A stretch of 38,067 bases of DNA from Candidatus Omnitrophota bacterium (GTDB taxonomy: Bacteria; Omnitrophota; Omnitrophia; Omnitrophales; Aquincolibacteriaceae). Position numbers and translations under genes: made by a program. Location: positions 1 to 38,067 of the forward strand of contig JAHFHG010000020.1 of assembly GCA_023247035.1 (NCBI GenBank), read 5' to 3'. The notes under the pieces are model-generated. The model saw only the letters and a program-made list of their open reading frames with translations, was not told where the DNA came from and searched no databases. This document shows, piece by piece, positions 8,049 to 15,589 of this stretch; the stretch's first letter is position 1; each line of letters begins with the position of its first letter.

Positions 8049-8714
8049 ATGCCTAAAATCGGAGTGGTGCTTTCCGGCTGCGGCGTGATGGACGGCTCTG
8101 AAATTCACGAATCCGTGCTCACGCTTCTTGCCCTTGACCAACACGGCGCCCAGGCCTTATGTATGGCTCCGAATAGGGAACAGGCGCACGTGGTCAATCA
8201 TCTCACTCAGGAGGAGACGAAAGAAAAACGCAATGTCCTCGTGGAGGCGGCCCGCATTGCGCGCGGGAAGATTCGGGATATCAAAACGGTGCGCGGCTCG
8301 GAAGTGGACGGGCTTATTTTTCCAGGCGGATACGGAGCAGCGAAGAACCTTTGCAGTTTTGCCTTTGACGGGCCCGATTGCAAGGTCCATCCTGAAGTCG
8401 CCCGTTTGGCCAAGGAAGTTCACGAGGCCGCCAAACCCATCGGCGCTATTTGCATTTCGCCCGCGTTGATCGCGAAAATCTTTCAGGGCAGCGCCTTTAA
8501 GCTGACCCTCGGGACAGACAAGGAAACGGCTTCGGCAATCGAGAAAATGGGGCAGGTGCATATCCTTTGCGGGGTTCGGGAGGCCTTAGTCGATAAGGAA
8601 AATCGCATTGTGACCACGCCGGCTTATATGCTTGCCCGGAACCTTTCCGAAGCCTATGCGGGAATCGAGAAACTCGTAAGCGAAGTCCTGGCGTTGGTCC
8701 CGCAGTTTAGATGA
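8049..8714 (+). CDS. elbB: ElbB/ES1 family DJ-1-like protein
   Basis: 221 residues, the normal length of ElbB (sigma cross-reacting protein 27A, ES1 family) of the class I glutamine amidotransferase/DJ-1 superfamily. The N-terminus KIGVVLSGCGVMDGSEIHES is close to the family signature. The superfamily nucleophile-elbow cysteine is Cys135 in GAICISPAL, and LIFPGGYGAAKNL forms the glycine-rich loop. ElbB-type proteins have been linked to isoprenoid metabolism and to glyoxalase activity on methylglyoxal. IspH is encoded in this window, but at a distance. The start at 8049 follows CGGAGGTGACT, a strong ribosome binding site; the upstream in-frame codons are rejected. Confidence 0.93.
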   Translation: MPKIGVVLSGCGVMDGSEIHESVLTLLALDQHGAQALCMAPNREQAHVVNHLTQEETKEKRNVLVEAARIARGKIRDIKTVRGSEVDGLIFPGGYGAAKNLCSFAFDGPDCKVHPEVARLAKEVHEAAKPIGAICISPALIAKIFQGSAFKLTLGTDKETASAIEKMGQVHILCGVREALVDKENRIVTTPAYMLARNLSEAYAGIEKLVSEVLALVPQFR

Positions 8715-8769
8715 ATTCGCGATTTTTTTTCCGAAACTGAAAAGGCAGTGACAGAAAAGTTGATTTGAA

Positions 8770-9669
8770 ATGGATCATCCCTCAAACGAAAAACGATCCG
8801 GATTTGTAGCCATTATCGGCCGGCCGAACGTAGGCAAGTCGACACTCCTCAACCGCTTGATCGGAGAAAAGCTCGCGGGAGTTTCTCCCAAGCCGCAGAC
8901 GACGCGCAACTGTATCCGCGGAATCCTGAGCCGGGAAGAAGGGCAGATTATTTTTGTGGATACGCCGGGACTTCATGAGCCCAGAGATCTTTTGGGCGAC
9001 TGGATGGCCGGAGAGGCCCGCAAATCCCTGGCCGAGGTGGACCTTGTCTATTGGATCATTCTTCCGGGACCTCCTCACCCTTATGAAGAAAAAATTTTGG
9101 AAATCCTCCGCGCGGTTTCCCTGCCCGTTTTCCTTCTCGTCAATCAGATCGACCGGTTTGCCAAGCCGGAGATCCTTCCCGCGCTGGATTTTTATCATAA
9201 GGCCTACTCGTTCCGCGAGCTCATTCCGATCTCCGCGAAGACCGGGGAACAAATCGACCTGCTGATCCGAAAAACTTTTGAATATCTTCCCTCAAGCCCG
9301 CCCCTTTTTCCCGAAGACCAGATCTCCGATCAAAACGAGCGCTTCATCGCCGGAGAGATCCTGCGCGAGAAATTATTTCTCTTTACGGGAGAAGAAATCC
9401 CTTATGCCACGGCCGTCGTGATCGAATCTTTTAAGGAGAGAGAGGACGGATTGATCGACATCAAGGCTGCGATTATTGTCGATAAGGAATCCCAGAAGGC
9501 TATTGTCATCGGCAAGAAAGGGCAAAAATTAAAACAGATCGGCCGGGCCGCGCGCCTCGATATGGAAAAATTTCTAGGAAAAAGAATTTTCCTCCAAGCC
9601 TGGGTCAAGACGATGCCTCATTGGAAGCGGGATAAGGCGGCTTTGCGCCGCCTGGGGTTTGGCGGATGA
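8770..9669 (+). CDS. era: GTPase Era, 30S ribosome assembly factor
   Basis: A 299-residue Era-type GTPase that binds the 3' end of 16S rRNA and helps mature the small ribosomal subunit. The GTPase motifs are G1 GRPNVGKS (residues 17-24), an effector loop with QTTRNCIRGI, G3 DTPG (64-67), G4 NQID (125-128; NKxD is commoner) and G5 ISAKTG. The C-terminal KH domain shows VIGKKGQKLKQIG and ends with the VKTMPHWKRDKAALRRLGF tail. The stop overlaps the next start by 4 bp (GATGAG). Confidence 0.97.
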   Translation: MDHPSNEKRSGFVAIIGRPNVGKSTLLNRLIGEKLAGVSPKPQTTRNCIRGILSREEGQIIFVDTPGLHEPRDLLGDWMAGEARKSLAEVDLVYWIILPGPPHPYEEKILEILRAVSLPVFLLVNQIDRFAKPEILPALDFYHKAYSFRELIPISAKTGEQIDLLIRKTFEYLPSSPPLFPEDQISDQNERFIAGEILREKLFLFTGEEIPYATAVVIESFKEREDGLIDIKAAIIVDKESQKAIVIGKKGQKLKQIGRAARLDMEKFLGKRIFLQAWVKTMPHWKRDKAALRRLGFGG

Positions 9670-10463
9670 GCGGCCCGGCTTTTTTAATGTGTCCTCCGGA
9701 TTATTACGAGATCGCCTACGAGATCAATCCCTGGATGAGCCTCCGCCGGTCGGTGGACAAGGCCAAGGCCGCTTCCCAGTGGAATCATTTCTATGAACTT
9801 TTGACCAAGCAGATCAAGGTGAAAGTAGAGCTTCTTAATTCCGTGCCCGGATTGCCGGATCTTGTGTTTACGGCCAACGGCGGCCTGGTGCGGAAAAGAA
9901 TCTTTGTCCGGAGCAATTTCCGGCATAAAGAGCGCAAAGCCGAGGCCGGTTATTTTGAAAAATGGTTTAAAAAAAAGGGATACCTGATCAAGACGATCGC
10001 GCAGCCTTTTTGTTTTGAAGGGGAAGGCGACGCGCTTTTTATGGGCCAGGAACTTTACACCGGATTCCATTTCCGCTCCGACGTGGAGGCCCACGACGCG
10101 CTTTCGGGCTATCTTCGCGCTTCTTATTTTGCTCTCGAACTTGCGGACAAACGCTTTTATCATCTGGACACTTGTTTCGCTCCTTTGGATGAAAAAACAG
10201 CCCTGGTGTACCTGCCCGCCTTTGAGGCCTACGCCCAGCTTGTTCTTTTGGAAAATATCCCGGACCCTGTCCGGGTCCCGGAAAAAGAGGCCCTTTGTTT
10301 TGCTTGCAATGTGGTCGTTGCCGGACGAAATGTGGTGATCCCTTCAGGCTGCCCGGAGACGACGCGAGAGCTTGAAAACCGGGGCTTTCATGTGTATGCT
10401 CTGGACTTTTCGGAATTCATCAAGGCGGGCGGAGCGGGGAAATGCCTCGTCCTGAAAATTTAA
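9666..10463 (+). CDS. Amidinotransferase/dimethylargininase-fold hydrolase
   Basis: 265 residues with the pentein (amidinotransferase) fold. The substrate loop PDLVFTANGGLV (residues 64-75) is typical of dimethylarginine dimethylaminohydrolase-like proteins. The acidic motif FEGEGDALFMG contains Asp122, HLDTC supplies His166, and the catalytic Cys260 sits five residues from the C-terminus in GGAGKCLVLKI. Enzymes of this group hydrolyse or transfer the guanidino group of arginine derivatives through a Cys thiouronium intermediate. The exact substrate is unknown; ornithine- or methylarginine-related reactions are possible. It overlaps era by 4 bp, so it is co-translated with it. Confidence 0.85.
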   Translation: MSGPAFLMCPPDYYEIAYEINPWMSLRRSVDKAKAASQWNHFYELLTKQIKVKVELLNSVPGLPDLVFTANGGLVRKRIFVRSNFRHKERKAEAGYFEKWFKKKGYLIKTIAQPFCFEGEGDALFMGQELYTGFHFRSDVEAHDALSGYLRASYFALELADKRFYHLDTCFAPLDEKTALVYLPAFEAYAQLVLLENIPDPVRVPEKEALCFACNVVVAGRNVVIPSGCPETTRELENRGFHVYALDFSEFIKAGGAGKCLVLKI

Positions 10464-10558
10464 GCGATTCTTGTTTTCCCCGGTGGAATAGAAAGATTTT
10501 AAATCGATCATCATGAATAAAAAAGCAGCCGCGCTTTGATCCGGCAGTTAAGTGTCCT

Positions 10559-11194
10559 ATGAAAAAAAGAGAGCCGCAAAATCACAAGCCTCAGATCAAG
10601 GCGATCATTTTTGATATGGGCAACGTTCTCATCCAATACAATGCGGTCAAGGCGGCGCGCAGGTTTTCGAAGGCGTGCGGCGTTCCGCTTTGGAAACTTT
10701 GGCGGCATTTCTTCGTTTCGCCCACGGAAAAGGCTTACACGCGGGGGGAGATTTCCTCTTACGCCTTTTACCGGCACGCCAAGCGGGTTTTGCGCCTGCC
10801 CGTTTCCTACAAGACCTTTTGCCGTTACTGGAACGATATTTTTTGGGAGAATCACGATATGGAGCTTTTGCTCATACGGCTCAAGCGCCGGTATCCGCTT
10901 TATTTGATTTCGAATACCAACCCATTGCATTTTGACCATATCCGAAGCAAATTTAAAATCTTGAGGCATTTTACCAAGACGTTCCCTTCTCATGAACTCG
11001 GATGCCGCAAGCCGGAGCCGGAAATCTACAAAAAGGCCCTTCAGCATATCAAGCTTCGCGCGGATCAGACGGTTTTCATCGACGATATGCCCCGGTTCGT
11101 GGAAGGCGCCAAAAAGATCGGGATGCACGCCATTTGTTTTAAAAATAAAAAGCAGGCCGCCGAAGCTTTAAAACAGCTTGGGGTTAAAGTTTAA
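10559..11194 (+). CDS. HAD-superfamily hydrolase, YihX-like
   Basis: 211 residues of the HAD superfamily, subfamily IA. Motif I is IIFDMGNVL with nucleophile Asp19; the DxGN form is typical of YihX-like and epoxide-hydrolase-like members. Motif II is LISNTNP, motif III is the lysine in GCRKPEPEIY, and motif IV is VFIDDMPRFVEGA. These proteins are usually sugar-phosphate or nucleotide phosphatases in the cytoplasm. The basic N-terminal extension (residues 1-13) is not part of the domain, and the start could lie slightly downstream. A 95-nt gap separates it from the preceding gene. Confidence 0.88.
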   Translation: MKKREPQNHKPQIKAIIFDMGNVLIQYNAVKAARRFSKACGVPLWKLWRHFFVSPTEKAYTRGEISSYAFYRHAKRVLRLPVSYKTFCRYWNDIFWENHDMELLLIRLKRRYPLYLISNTNPLHFDHIRSKFKILRHFTKTFPSHELGCRKPEPEIYKKALQHIKLRADQTVFIDDMPRFVEGAKKIGMHAICFKNKKQAAEALKQLGVKV

Positions 11195-11230
11195 ATTGAA
11201 ACACCCGGCCTTTTCGAAACTCAAAGCCAC

Positions 11231-12091
11231 GTGAACAATATTCGAAGAACCCTTCTTTATCTGGGGAGTCTCACGGTTCTGTTGCTTTTCTCCGGCTATC
11301 TTTTGGGAGGCGCGCGGGGAATCGGCGCGGCGTTTTTATTTGCGCTCGCCCTTCCTTTGCTGGCTTTCGGATGGAGCGGCAAAAGAGTCCTCCGGACTTA
11401 CCGCGCGGAGCCTTTATCCGCCGAATCAGCGCCTGAGGTCTTTGCAATCCTCCGGGAATTGTGCGGACAGATTCAACTTCCGATACCGCGCGTTTATTGG
11501 ATCCCCAGCGCCGCGCCCAATGCCTTTGCGACAGGGTGCGGCCGCCGGCGCGCCTCGATTGTGCTCACTCAAGGGGCCGTTGAAATGCTGAACCGGGAAG
11601 AGCTCGCCGGCGTTTTGGCGCACGAACTGGTCCACGTGGAAAACGGGGACATTTTACTTTCTTCCTTAACGTTCGCGCTGGCAAGCGTTCTCGGCCTTTT
11701 TACTTCAGGAGTCAAAGGGATGTTTTGGGTGGGCAGCGCGCGCGATCCCAAAGGCGAGAGCACGAATCCTATTGTTTTTCTTACGTCGGCTCTTTTGCTT
11801 CCCTTGTCCGCGCTGCTGATCCAGCTTGGGATTTCGAAATCGCGTGAATACGAGGCGGATCAGAAGGCCGGGGATTTGTGCGGCAACCCGCTTTATCTCG
11901 CCAGCGCGCTTGCGAAACTCGAAGCCGGCTCGAAGCGGTTTCCGATGCATCAGGCAGAGCCTGCGGCAGCCCATCTTTTTATCCTCAGCCCGCTCAAAGG
12001 GAAGATGGCGTTGCTTTTCAAAACCCACCCGCCGATCGAAGAGCGTATCGCACGGCTTGAAGAAGCGGCGCGCGCAATGGAAAGGCGCTAA
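11231..12091 (+). CDS. htpX: HtpX-type membrane M48 metalloprotease
   Basis: 286 residues of the HtpX family of zinc proteases that degrade damaged membrane proteins. Two N-terminal hydrophobic segments (about 7-26 and 31-47) are followed by the zinc motif HELVH at 131-135. Two further hydrophobic stretches follow (about 143-160 and 180-199), then SREYEAD, which supplies the third zinc ligand (Glu206). The C-terminal FKTHPPIEERIARL is a family signature. The GTG start at 11231 precedes a normal N-terminus. The segment between the HExxH and EYEAD motifs is short, as in compact bacterial forms. Confidence 0.93.
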   Translation: MNNIRRTLLYLGSLTVLLLFSGYLLGGARGIGAAFLFALALPLLAFGWSGKRVLRTYRAEPLSAESAPEVFAILRELCGQIQLPIPRVYWIPSAAPNAFATGCGRRRASIVLTQGAVEMLNREELAGVLAHELVHVENGDILLSSLTFALASVLGLFTSGVKGMFWVGSARDPKGESTNPIVFLTSALLLPLSALLIQLGISKSREYEADQKAGDLCGNPLYLASALAKLEAGSKRFPMHQAEPAAAHLFILSPLKGKMALLFKTHPPIEERIARLEEAARAMERR

Positions 12092-12106
12092 ACACGAGCC
12101 GTACAC

Positions 12107-12206
12107 TTAGTACAGCCCAACATTTGATTTTAGGGGGTAGGCGGTACTGTACATGACAAGCACTTGAAATTGAACACACCCAATTTCAAGTGTCATAGCG
12201 TACTAG
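12107..12206. repeat. Long imperfect inverted repeat, possible MITE relative
   Basis: A perfect 12-bp stem, CACTTGAAATTG (12161-12172) and CAATTTCAAGTG (12181-12192) with an 8-nt loop, is nested in a longer imperfect hairpin. The outer ends read TTAGTAC (12107-12113) and GTACTAG (12200-12206), and the right end ATAGCGTACTAG resembles the end ATACCGTACTAG of the MITE at 33343-33462. It lies between htpX and the ferredoxin promoter and might also stop transcription of htpX, although no T-run follows. Confidence 0.45.
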
Positions 12207-12212
12207 CCGATA

Positions 12213-12241
12213 TTGACGGCACCTAAGCTTCAAGTTACAAT
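12213..12241 (+). promoter_or_regulatory. Sigma70-type promoter for the ferredoxin gene
   Basis: TTGACG (12213-12218) and TACAAT (12236-12241) are separated by exactly 17 nt. Transcription would begin near 12248, followed by a GAGAGGAG ribosome binding site and the ATG at 12273. This is one of the best promoter matches in the window. Confidence 0.7.
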
Positions 12242-12272
12242 AATAAAAATTTCTTAGAGAGGAGACCCTAGT

Positions 12273-12587
12273 ATGTCTTATGTAATTATTGAAAAATGCC
12301 TTGGTGAACGTTACGCCTCCTGTGTTGCGGTTTGCCCGGTCGATTGCATTTATCCGGGGGACTACCAGGGGCAGGAATTTATGGTCATCGACCCCACGAT
12401 TTGCATTACGTGCGGCGCTTGCCTGCCCGAATGCCCGATCGGCGCGATTGTGGAATCCGAAGATTATGATCCCGCTTACGCAAAGATTAACGCCGAGTTG
12501 TCACCTCAATTCAAAGCAAATCCCAAGGTCCCTGAACGGCCTAAAAATGAGCCGCCCAGAAAGCCGACCAATAAGCTCGTCCAGTGA
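12273..12587 (+). CDS. Ferredoxin, predicted 7Fe type
   Basis: A 104-residue soluble electron carrier. The cysteines are at 9, 17, 21 and 25 and at 44, 47, 50 and 54, the second set in CxxCxxCxxxCP. In the first set the spacing Cys9-x7-Cys17-x3-Cys21 lacks the Cys that would sit three residues after Cys9. That matches Azotobacter FdI-type 7Fe ferredoxins (one 3Fe-4S, one 4Fe-4S) rather than a 2x4Fe-4S clostridial protein. The tail from about residue 75 is Pro/Lys-rich and probably disordered. It has its own promoter and a GAGAGGAG ribosome binding site. The redox partner is not evident; the VOC protein follows after 73 nt. Confidence 0.93.
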   Translation: MSYVIIEKCLGERYASCVAVCPVDCIYPGDYQGQEFMVIDPTICITCGACLPECPIGAIVESEDYDPAYAKINAELSPQFKANPKVPERPKNEPPRKPTNKLVQ

Positions 12588-12660
12588 TTCAGGAAAGGGA
12601 ATGGGAAGGGCCTCTTATGATTTCCGGTATTCCGGATTCCGGCGCGGCAAAGTTTAACGG

Positions 12661-13326
12661 ATGAGCCCGCATCGTATCCCTGCGCATCGAATCAAAAAGA
12701 AAACGCCGGCGGCCCAGCCCGTCAAATCCGGAGAAGGCCTCGACGGGCTGCTGAAAAGTTATATCGACGATTTCATCTCCCATAATCGCGCCGCAAAAGT
12801 GATTTCCGATGGACTGCGCGTGATCGGAATCGGGTTCCGGCCCGTGATCGATCACATGACCTTCCGGACGCTGGACGTGGACCAAAGGGCGAAAGAATTT
12901 CTCAAATACGGTTACGCCGACGATCGCAAGCTCGGAATTATTGAATACGAAAACTGGTGGGCCAAGGTTTATCGGAAAGACGGTTACCCCGCGCTTTTTA
13001 TTGATCAAGCTTACGGCGGCCCGAAAGGAAAAGGAAGTTTGATCCCGGATTGGGTGCGCACCTTTGGAGATAAAGCGCTGCATCATATTGCCGTCCAGGT
13101 CGACGACATTGAGAATGCGATTTATTTTTTGGAGAAACAAAGCGTTGTTTTTTCAGGAAATATTGTAGGCGACCGCGGAACGGACTTAAGGCAAATCTTT
13201 ACCCAGCCGGAAACCCGCAACGGAAAATCATTCACCGTCGTGGAGCTGACGGAAAGGCGCCGCGGTTATACCGGTTTTCTTCCTCCTCAAGCCCAAGGCC
13301 TTATGGAATCGACGCGGCTTTCTTAA
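12661..13326 (+). CDS. VOC-superfamily dioxygenase-like protein
   Basis: 221 residues with two VOC (glyoxalase/dioxygenase) modules. A candidate 2-His-1-carboxylate metal site is visible: His65 in IDHMTFRT, His141 or His142 in LHHIAVQVDD, and Glu195 in TVVELTERR. The stretch DLRQIFTQPE...FTVVELTE resembles the C-terminal part of 4-hydroxyphenylpyruvate dioxygenase, but the protein is much shorter than a full HPPD (about 350 residues). The substrate is therefore uncertain; a DUF1338-like 2-oxoacid dioxygenase is an alternative. Residues 1-22 are basic and probably unstructured, and the true start could be later. It lies just downstream of the ferredoxin gene. Confidence 0.7.
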   Translation: MSPHRIPAHRIKKKTPAAQPVKSGEGLDGLLKSYIDDFISHNRAAKVISDGLRVIGIGFRPVIDHMTFRTLDVDQRAKEFLKYGYADDRKLGIIEYENWWAKVYRKDGYPALFIDQAYGGPKGKGSLIPDWVRTFGDKALHHIAVQVDDIENAIYFLEKQSVVFSGNIVGDRGTDLRQIFTQPETRNGKSFTVVELTERRRGYTGFLPPQAQGLMESTRLS

Positions 13327-13387
13327 TCGTCCGGCTTATCGGTTTCTCTTTCATTTTTCCGCTCGAAGCGCCTCGTGAATCGGCGGG

Positions 13388-13416
13388 TTGCATAATTATA
13401 GTAAAATTGCTATATT
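13388..13416 (+). promoter_or_regulatory. Promoter with operator-like inverted repeat for the XRE-NTase pair; leaderless start
   Basis: TTGCAT (13388-13393), a 17-nt spacer and TATATT (13411-13416) form a good sigma70-type promoter. The ATG at 13423 is only 6 nt beyond the -10 box, so the transcript would begin at or next to the start codon. The inverted repeat TATAG-N8-CTATA (13397-13414) lies between and over the promoter boxes, a natural operator for the encoded XRE protein. Confidence 0.65.
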
Positions 13417-13422
13417 CTTATC

Positions 13423-13875
13423 ATGCTGCCCATCGGTTATCAAATTACCCTCAGAAGACTTGAGAAGGGATGGACGCAGGAGGCGCTGGCTCAAAAGGCG
13501 GGCATCCCGCAGCCGAATCTTTCCAATATCGAAAAGGGGAAACAAGATCTTACCGTCAGCACGCTCCGCAAGATTGGCTACGCGCTCGGCATCTGTTTGA
13601 GTGAGTTCTTCGCGGAGGAAGAGGTTCGGGATTCCCCCAAACTCAGCCGCCGGGCCGTTGAAAAAATCGCAGGGGCTGTGGTAAAAGGAAAAGGCCCTTT
13701 CACTCAAGAGGAACGGCGGATTGCGGATTGGCTTGCGGATGTGCTGCCTGAGAGAGAAGAGCGAATCCCTGTCAAGAAAATGCATCAAAGCTGGATCGAG
13801 CTCAAAAGGCGGTTTTCTTCCGCGCAAATCCACACCCTCTACGAACGTATCCGGGAGATCAAACGCATTTCATGA
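13423..13875 (+). CDS. XRE-family helix-turn-helix regulator, probable antitoxin
   Basis: 150 residues. The N-terminal 65 residues form a Cro/C1-type HTH: ITLRRLEKGWTQEALAQKAG, PQPNLSNIEKGK as the recognition helix region, and a conserved DLTVSTLRKIGYALG. The C-terminal half is charged and helical with no recognised domain. It overlaps the following nucleotidyltransferase gene by 4 bp (ATGA). An inverted repeat overlies its promoter, so autoregulation is likely. Small XRE proteins paired with nucleotidyltransferase partners commonly act as antitoxin and operon repressor; here that is inference from arrangement. There is no ribosome binding site, consistent with a leaderless transcript. Confidence 0.85.
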   Translation: MLPIGYQITLRRLEKGWTQEALAQKAGIPQPNLSNIEKGKQDLTVSTLRKIGYALGICLSEFFAEEEVRDSPKLSRRAVEKIAGAVVKGKGPFTQEERRIADWLADVLPEREERIPVKKMHQSWIELKRRFSSAQIHTLYERIREIKRIS

Positions 13876-14486
13876 AGCAGCGGCAAATCGATTTTTTTTT
13901 CAAAACGCTCGACCGCCAATGGCAGAAGCCCGCTGAAATCATTTTGCTTGGAGCCGCTGCCGGTTCGCTCATGGGGAATGTGCGGCCCAGCCTGGATATT
14001 GATTTTGAGATCCGGACGCGGAGACAGAAGGATCCTGAAATAAGGAAGATGCTTGAAGATGCTATCCGCGCGGCCTCGCAGGTTACGGGCGTCGCCGTGA
14101 ATTATTCCGGAAATGTGGCGGGCTGGTCCAGGATCGCCTTCCTTGATTACCGAAGGAAAGCGCTTGCGTATAAAAAAATCGGAAAGCTCACCATCAAAAT
14201 TATGCGGCCCGAGTACTGGACCCTTGGCAAAATGGCCCGTTTTCTGGAGCTTGATATTCAGGATATAATCAAAATTATTAAAGCAAAGAAATTAACGCCT
14301 GGAGTTCTCACGGACATTTGGGCCCGAGCCGTCTGCGCCAGCGACCTTTCTCTTGAGCTTGGGCAATTCCGCGACCATATCGTTTATTTTATTCGAAAGT
14401 ATGGGAAACAAGTGTGGGGCCGGCAGGCGGATTTGGAAAACATTGTTTGGAGATTCAAGAAGAAGGCAGGCTTGAAGCATTTTTGA
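13872..14486 (+). CDS. Nucleotidyltransferase-like protein (AbiEii/DUF6036-like), probable toxin
   Basis: 204 residues. ILLGAAAGSLMG followed by LDIDFEI (Asp42, Asp44) matches the minimal nucleotidyltransferase active site G[GS]...DxD of the polymerase-beta-like superfamily. It resembles the AbiEii and DUF6036 groups often paired with small regulators. The rest is alpha-helical and basic, with a C-terminal VWRFKKKAGLKHF tail. Translation is coupled to the XRE gene through a 4-bp overlap. In type IV AbiE and MenT systems such enzymes transfer nucleotides to tRNA or other acceptors and stop growth. Whether this one does is unknown, and a resident antibiotic- or sugar-nucleotidyl function is the alternative. 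Confidence 0.7.
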   Translation: MKQRQIDFFFKTLDRQWQKPAEIILLGAAAGSLMGNVRPSLDIDFEIRTRRQKDPEIRKMLEDAIRAASQVTGVAVNYSGNVAGWSRIAFLDYRRKALAYKKIGKLTIKIMRPEYWTLGKMARFLELDIQDIIKIIKAKKLTPGVLTDIWARAVCASDLSLELGQFRDHIVYFIRKYGKQVWGRQADLENIVWRFKKKAGLKHF

Positions 14487-14512
14487 CCGTTCGCCTTTTC
14501 TCTTTCTCCTCC

Positions 14513-14541
14513 TTGTCACGCAAGCCGCATTCCGCTATTAT
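14513..14541 (+). promoter_or_regulatory. Promoter giving a leaderless start for the dCMP deaminase fusion
   Basis: TTGTCA (14513-14518), a 17-nt spacer and TATTAT (14536-14541) match sigma70 consensus well. The ATG at 14549 lies 7 nt past the -10 box, at the expected transcription start. The earlier in-frame ATG at 14540 falls inside the -10 box and cannot be on this transcript. Confidence 0.65.
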
Positions 14542-14548
14542 GAACGGC

Positions 14549-15589
14549 ATGATTATCGGTCTGACGGGTAAAAACGGGTCCGGCAAAGGGGAAATTGCCA
14601 AGTATTTGCAGAACCGGGGCTTCCATTATTATTCCTTGTCGGATGTCCTGCGCGACGAGGCTGCCAAACAAGGCCGCGCCGTGACGCGCGATATTTTAGT
14701 GGAGCTGGGAAACCGGTTGAGAAGCGAATACGGGCCCGGCGTGCTGGCCGAAAAGATTTTCTCCCGCCTGGATCCTGAAAAACATTACGTCATTGATTCC
14801 GTCCGCCACCCTTCCGAAGTCCAGGTGCTGCGCAGGCGTGCGGATTTTATCCTTGCCTCGGTGCGCGCTCCCGAACGGCTGCGTTTTGAGCGTCTCAAAC
14901 AGCGGGGCCGCGAAAGGGATCCCAAAACCTTTGAAGAATTCCAGGAACTCGAGGCGAGGGAGGCGCAAAGCGCCGCATCGAGCGACCAGCAGCTTGACCG
15001 GACCATCACAATGGCCGATGTCGTGCTGGACAATACCGGCCCTCTTAAAACGCTTCACGAAAAAGTCAAGGAAGTGCTTTTGGAATTTTCGAAAAAAGAA
15101 ATCCGCCCGGAATGGGACCACTACTTTATAGGAATTGCCAAAGTCGTTGCGCTGCGCTCCAATTGCATCAAGCGCAAGGTCGCGGCCGTGATCGTCAAAG
15201 ACAAGCGGATTATCTCGACCGGCTACAACGGCACGCCGCGCGGCGTCAAGAATTGCAACGAGGGCGGCTGTCCGCGCTGCAACGCCATTGACGCCTCGGG
15301 CAAAGGGCTCGAAGAATGCCTTTGTTCCCACGCCGAGGAAAATGCAATTGTCCAATCGGCTTATCACGGCGTGAACATCAAAGATTCCGTCCTCTACACG
15401 ACCTTTTCCCCGTGCCTGATGTGCACCAAAATGATTATCAACGCCGGGATACGTGAAGTCGTCTACAATATAGCCTACTCGCTTACGGCCGCTTCTTTCC
15501 AGCTCCTCAAGGAAGCGGGCGTTGAAGTCCGCGAGCTTTCCGTCGCGCCGGCTGAAGAGAGCAAAGAGATTAAGGATATGATGCCGTGA
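14549..15589 (+). CDS. P-loop kinase-like domain fused to dCMP deaminase
   Basis: 346 residues in two domains. The N-terminal part (about 1-180) is a P-loop NTPase like dephospho-CoA or deoxynucleotide kinases: GKNGSGKG at 7-14, then YSLSDVLRDEA and IDSVRHPSE. The C-terminal part (about 188-330) is a deoxycytidylate deaminase with the zinc motifs HAE (261-263) and PCLMC (288-292, Cys289 and Cys292), plus the additional GGCPRCN cysteine pair. It would convert dCMP to dUMP for thymidylate synthesis. Similar two-domain proteins are known in fungi (Dcd1) and some bacteria and phages. The start at 14549 is chosen from the promoter position. The IspH gene starts at an overlapping GTG (4 bp). Confidence 0.9.
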   Translation: MIIGLTGKNGSGKGEIAKYLQNRGFHYYSLSDVLRDEAAKQGRAVTRDILVELGNRLRSEYGPGVLAEKIFSRLDPEKHYVIDSVRHPSEVQVLRRRADFILASVRAPERLRFERLKQRGRERDPKTFEEFQELEAREAQSAASSDQQLDRTITMADVVLDNTGPLKTLHEKVKEVLLEFSKKEIRPEWDHYFIGIAKVVALRSNCIKRKVAAVIVKDKRIISTGYNGTPRGVKNCNEGGCPRCNAIDASGKGLEECLCSHAEENAIVQSAYHGVNIKDSVLYTTFSPCLMCTKMIINAGIREVVYNIAYSLTAASFQLLKEAGVEVRELSVAPAEESKEIKDMMP

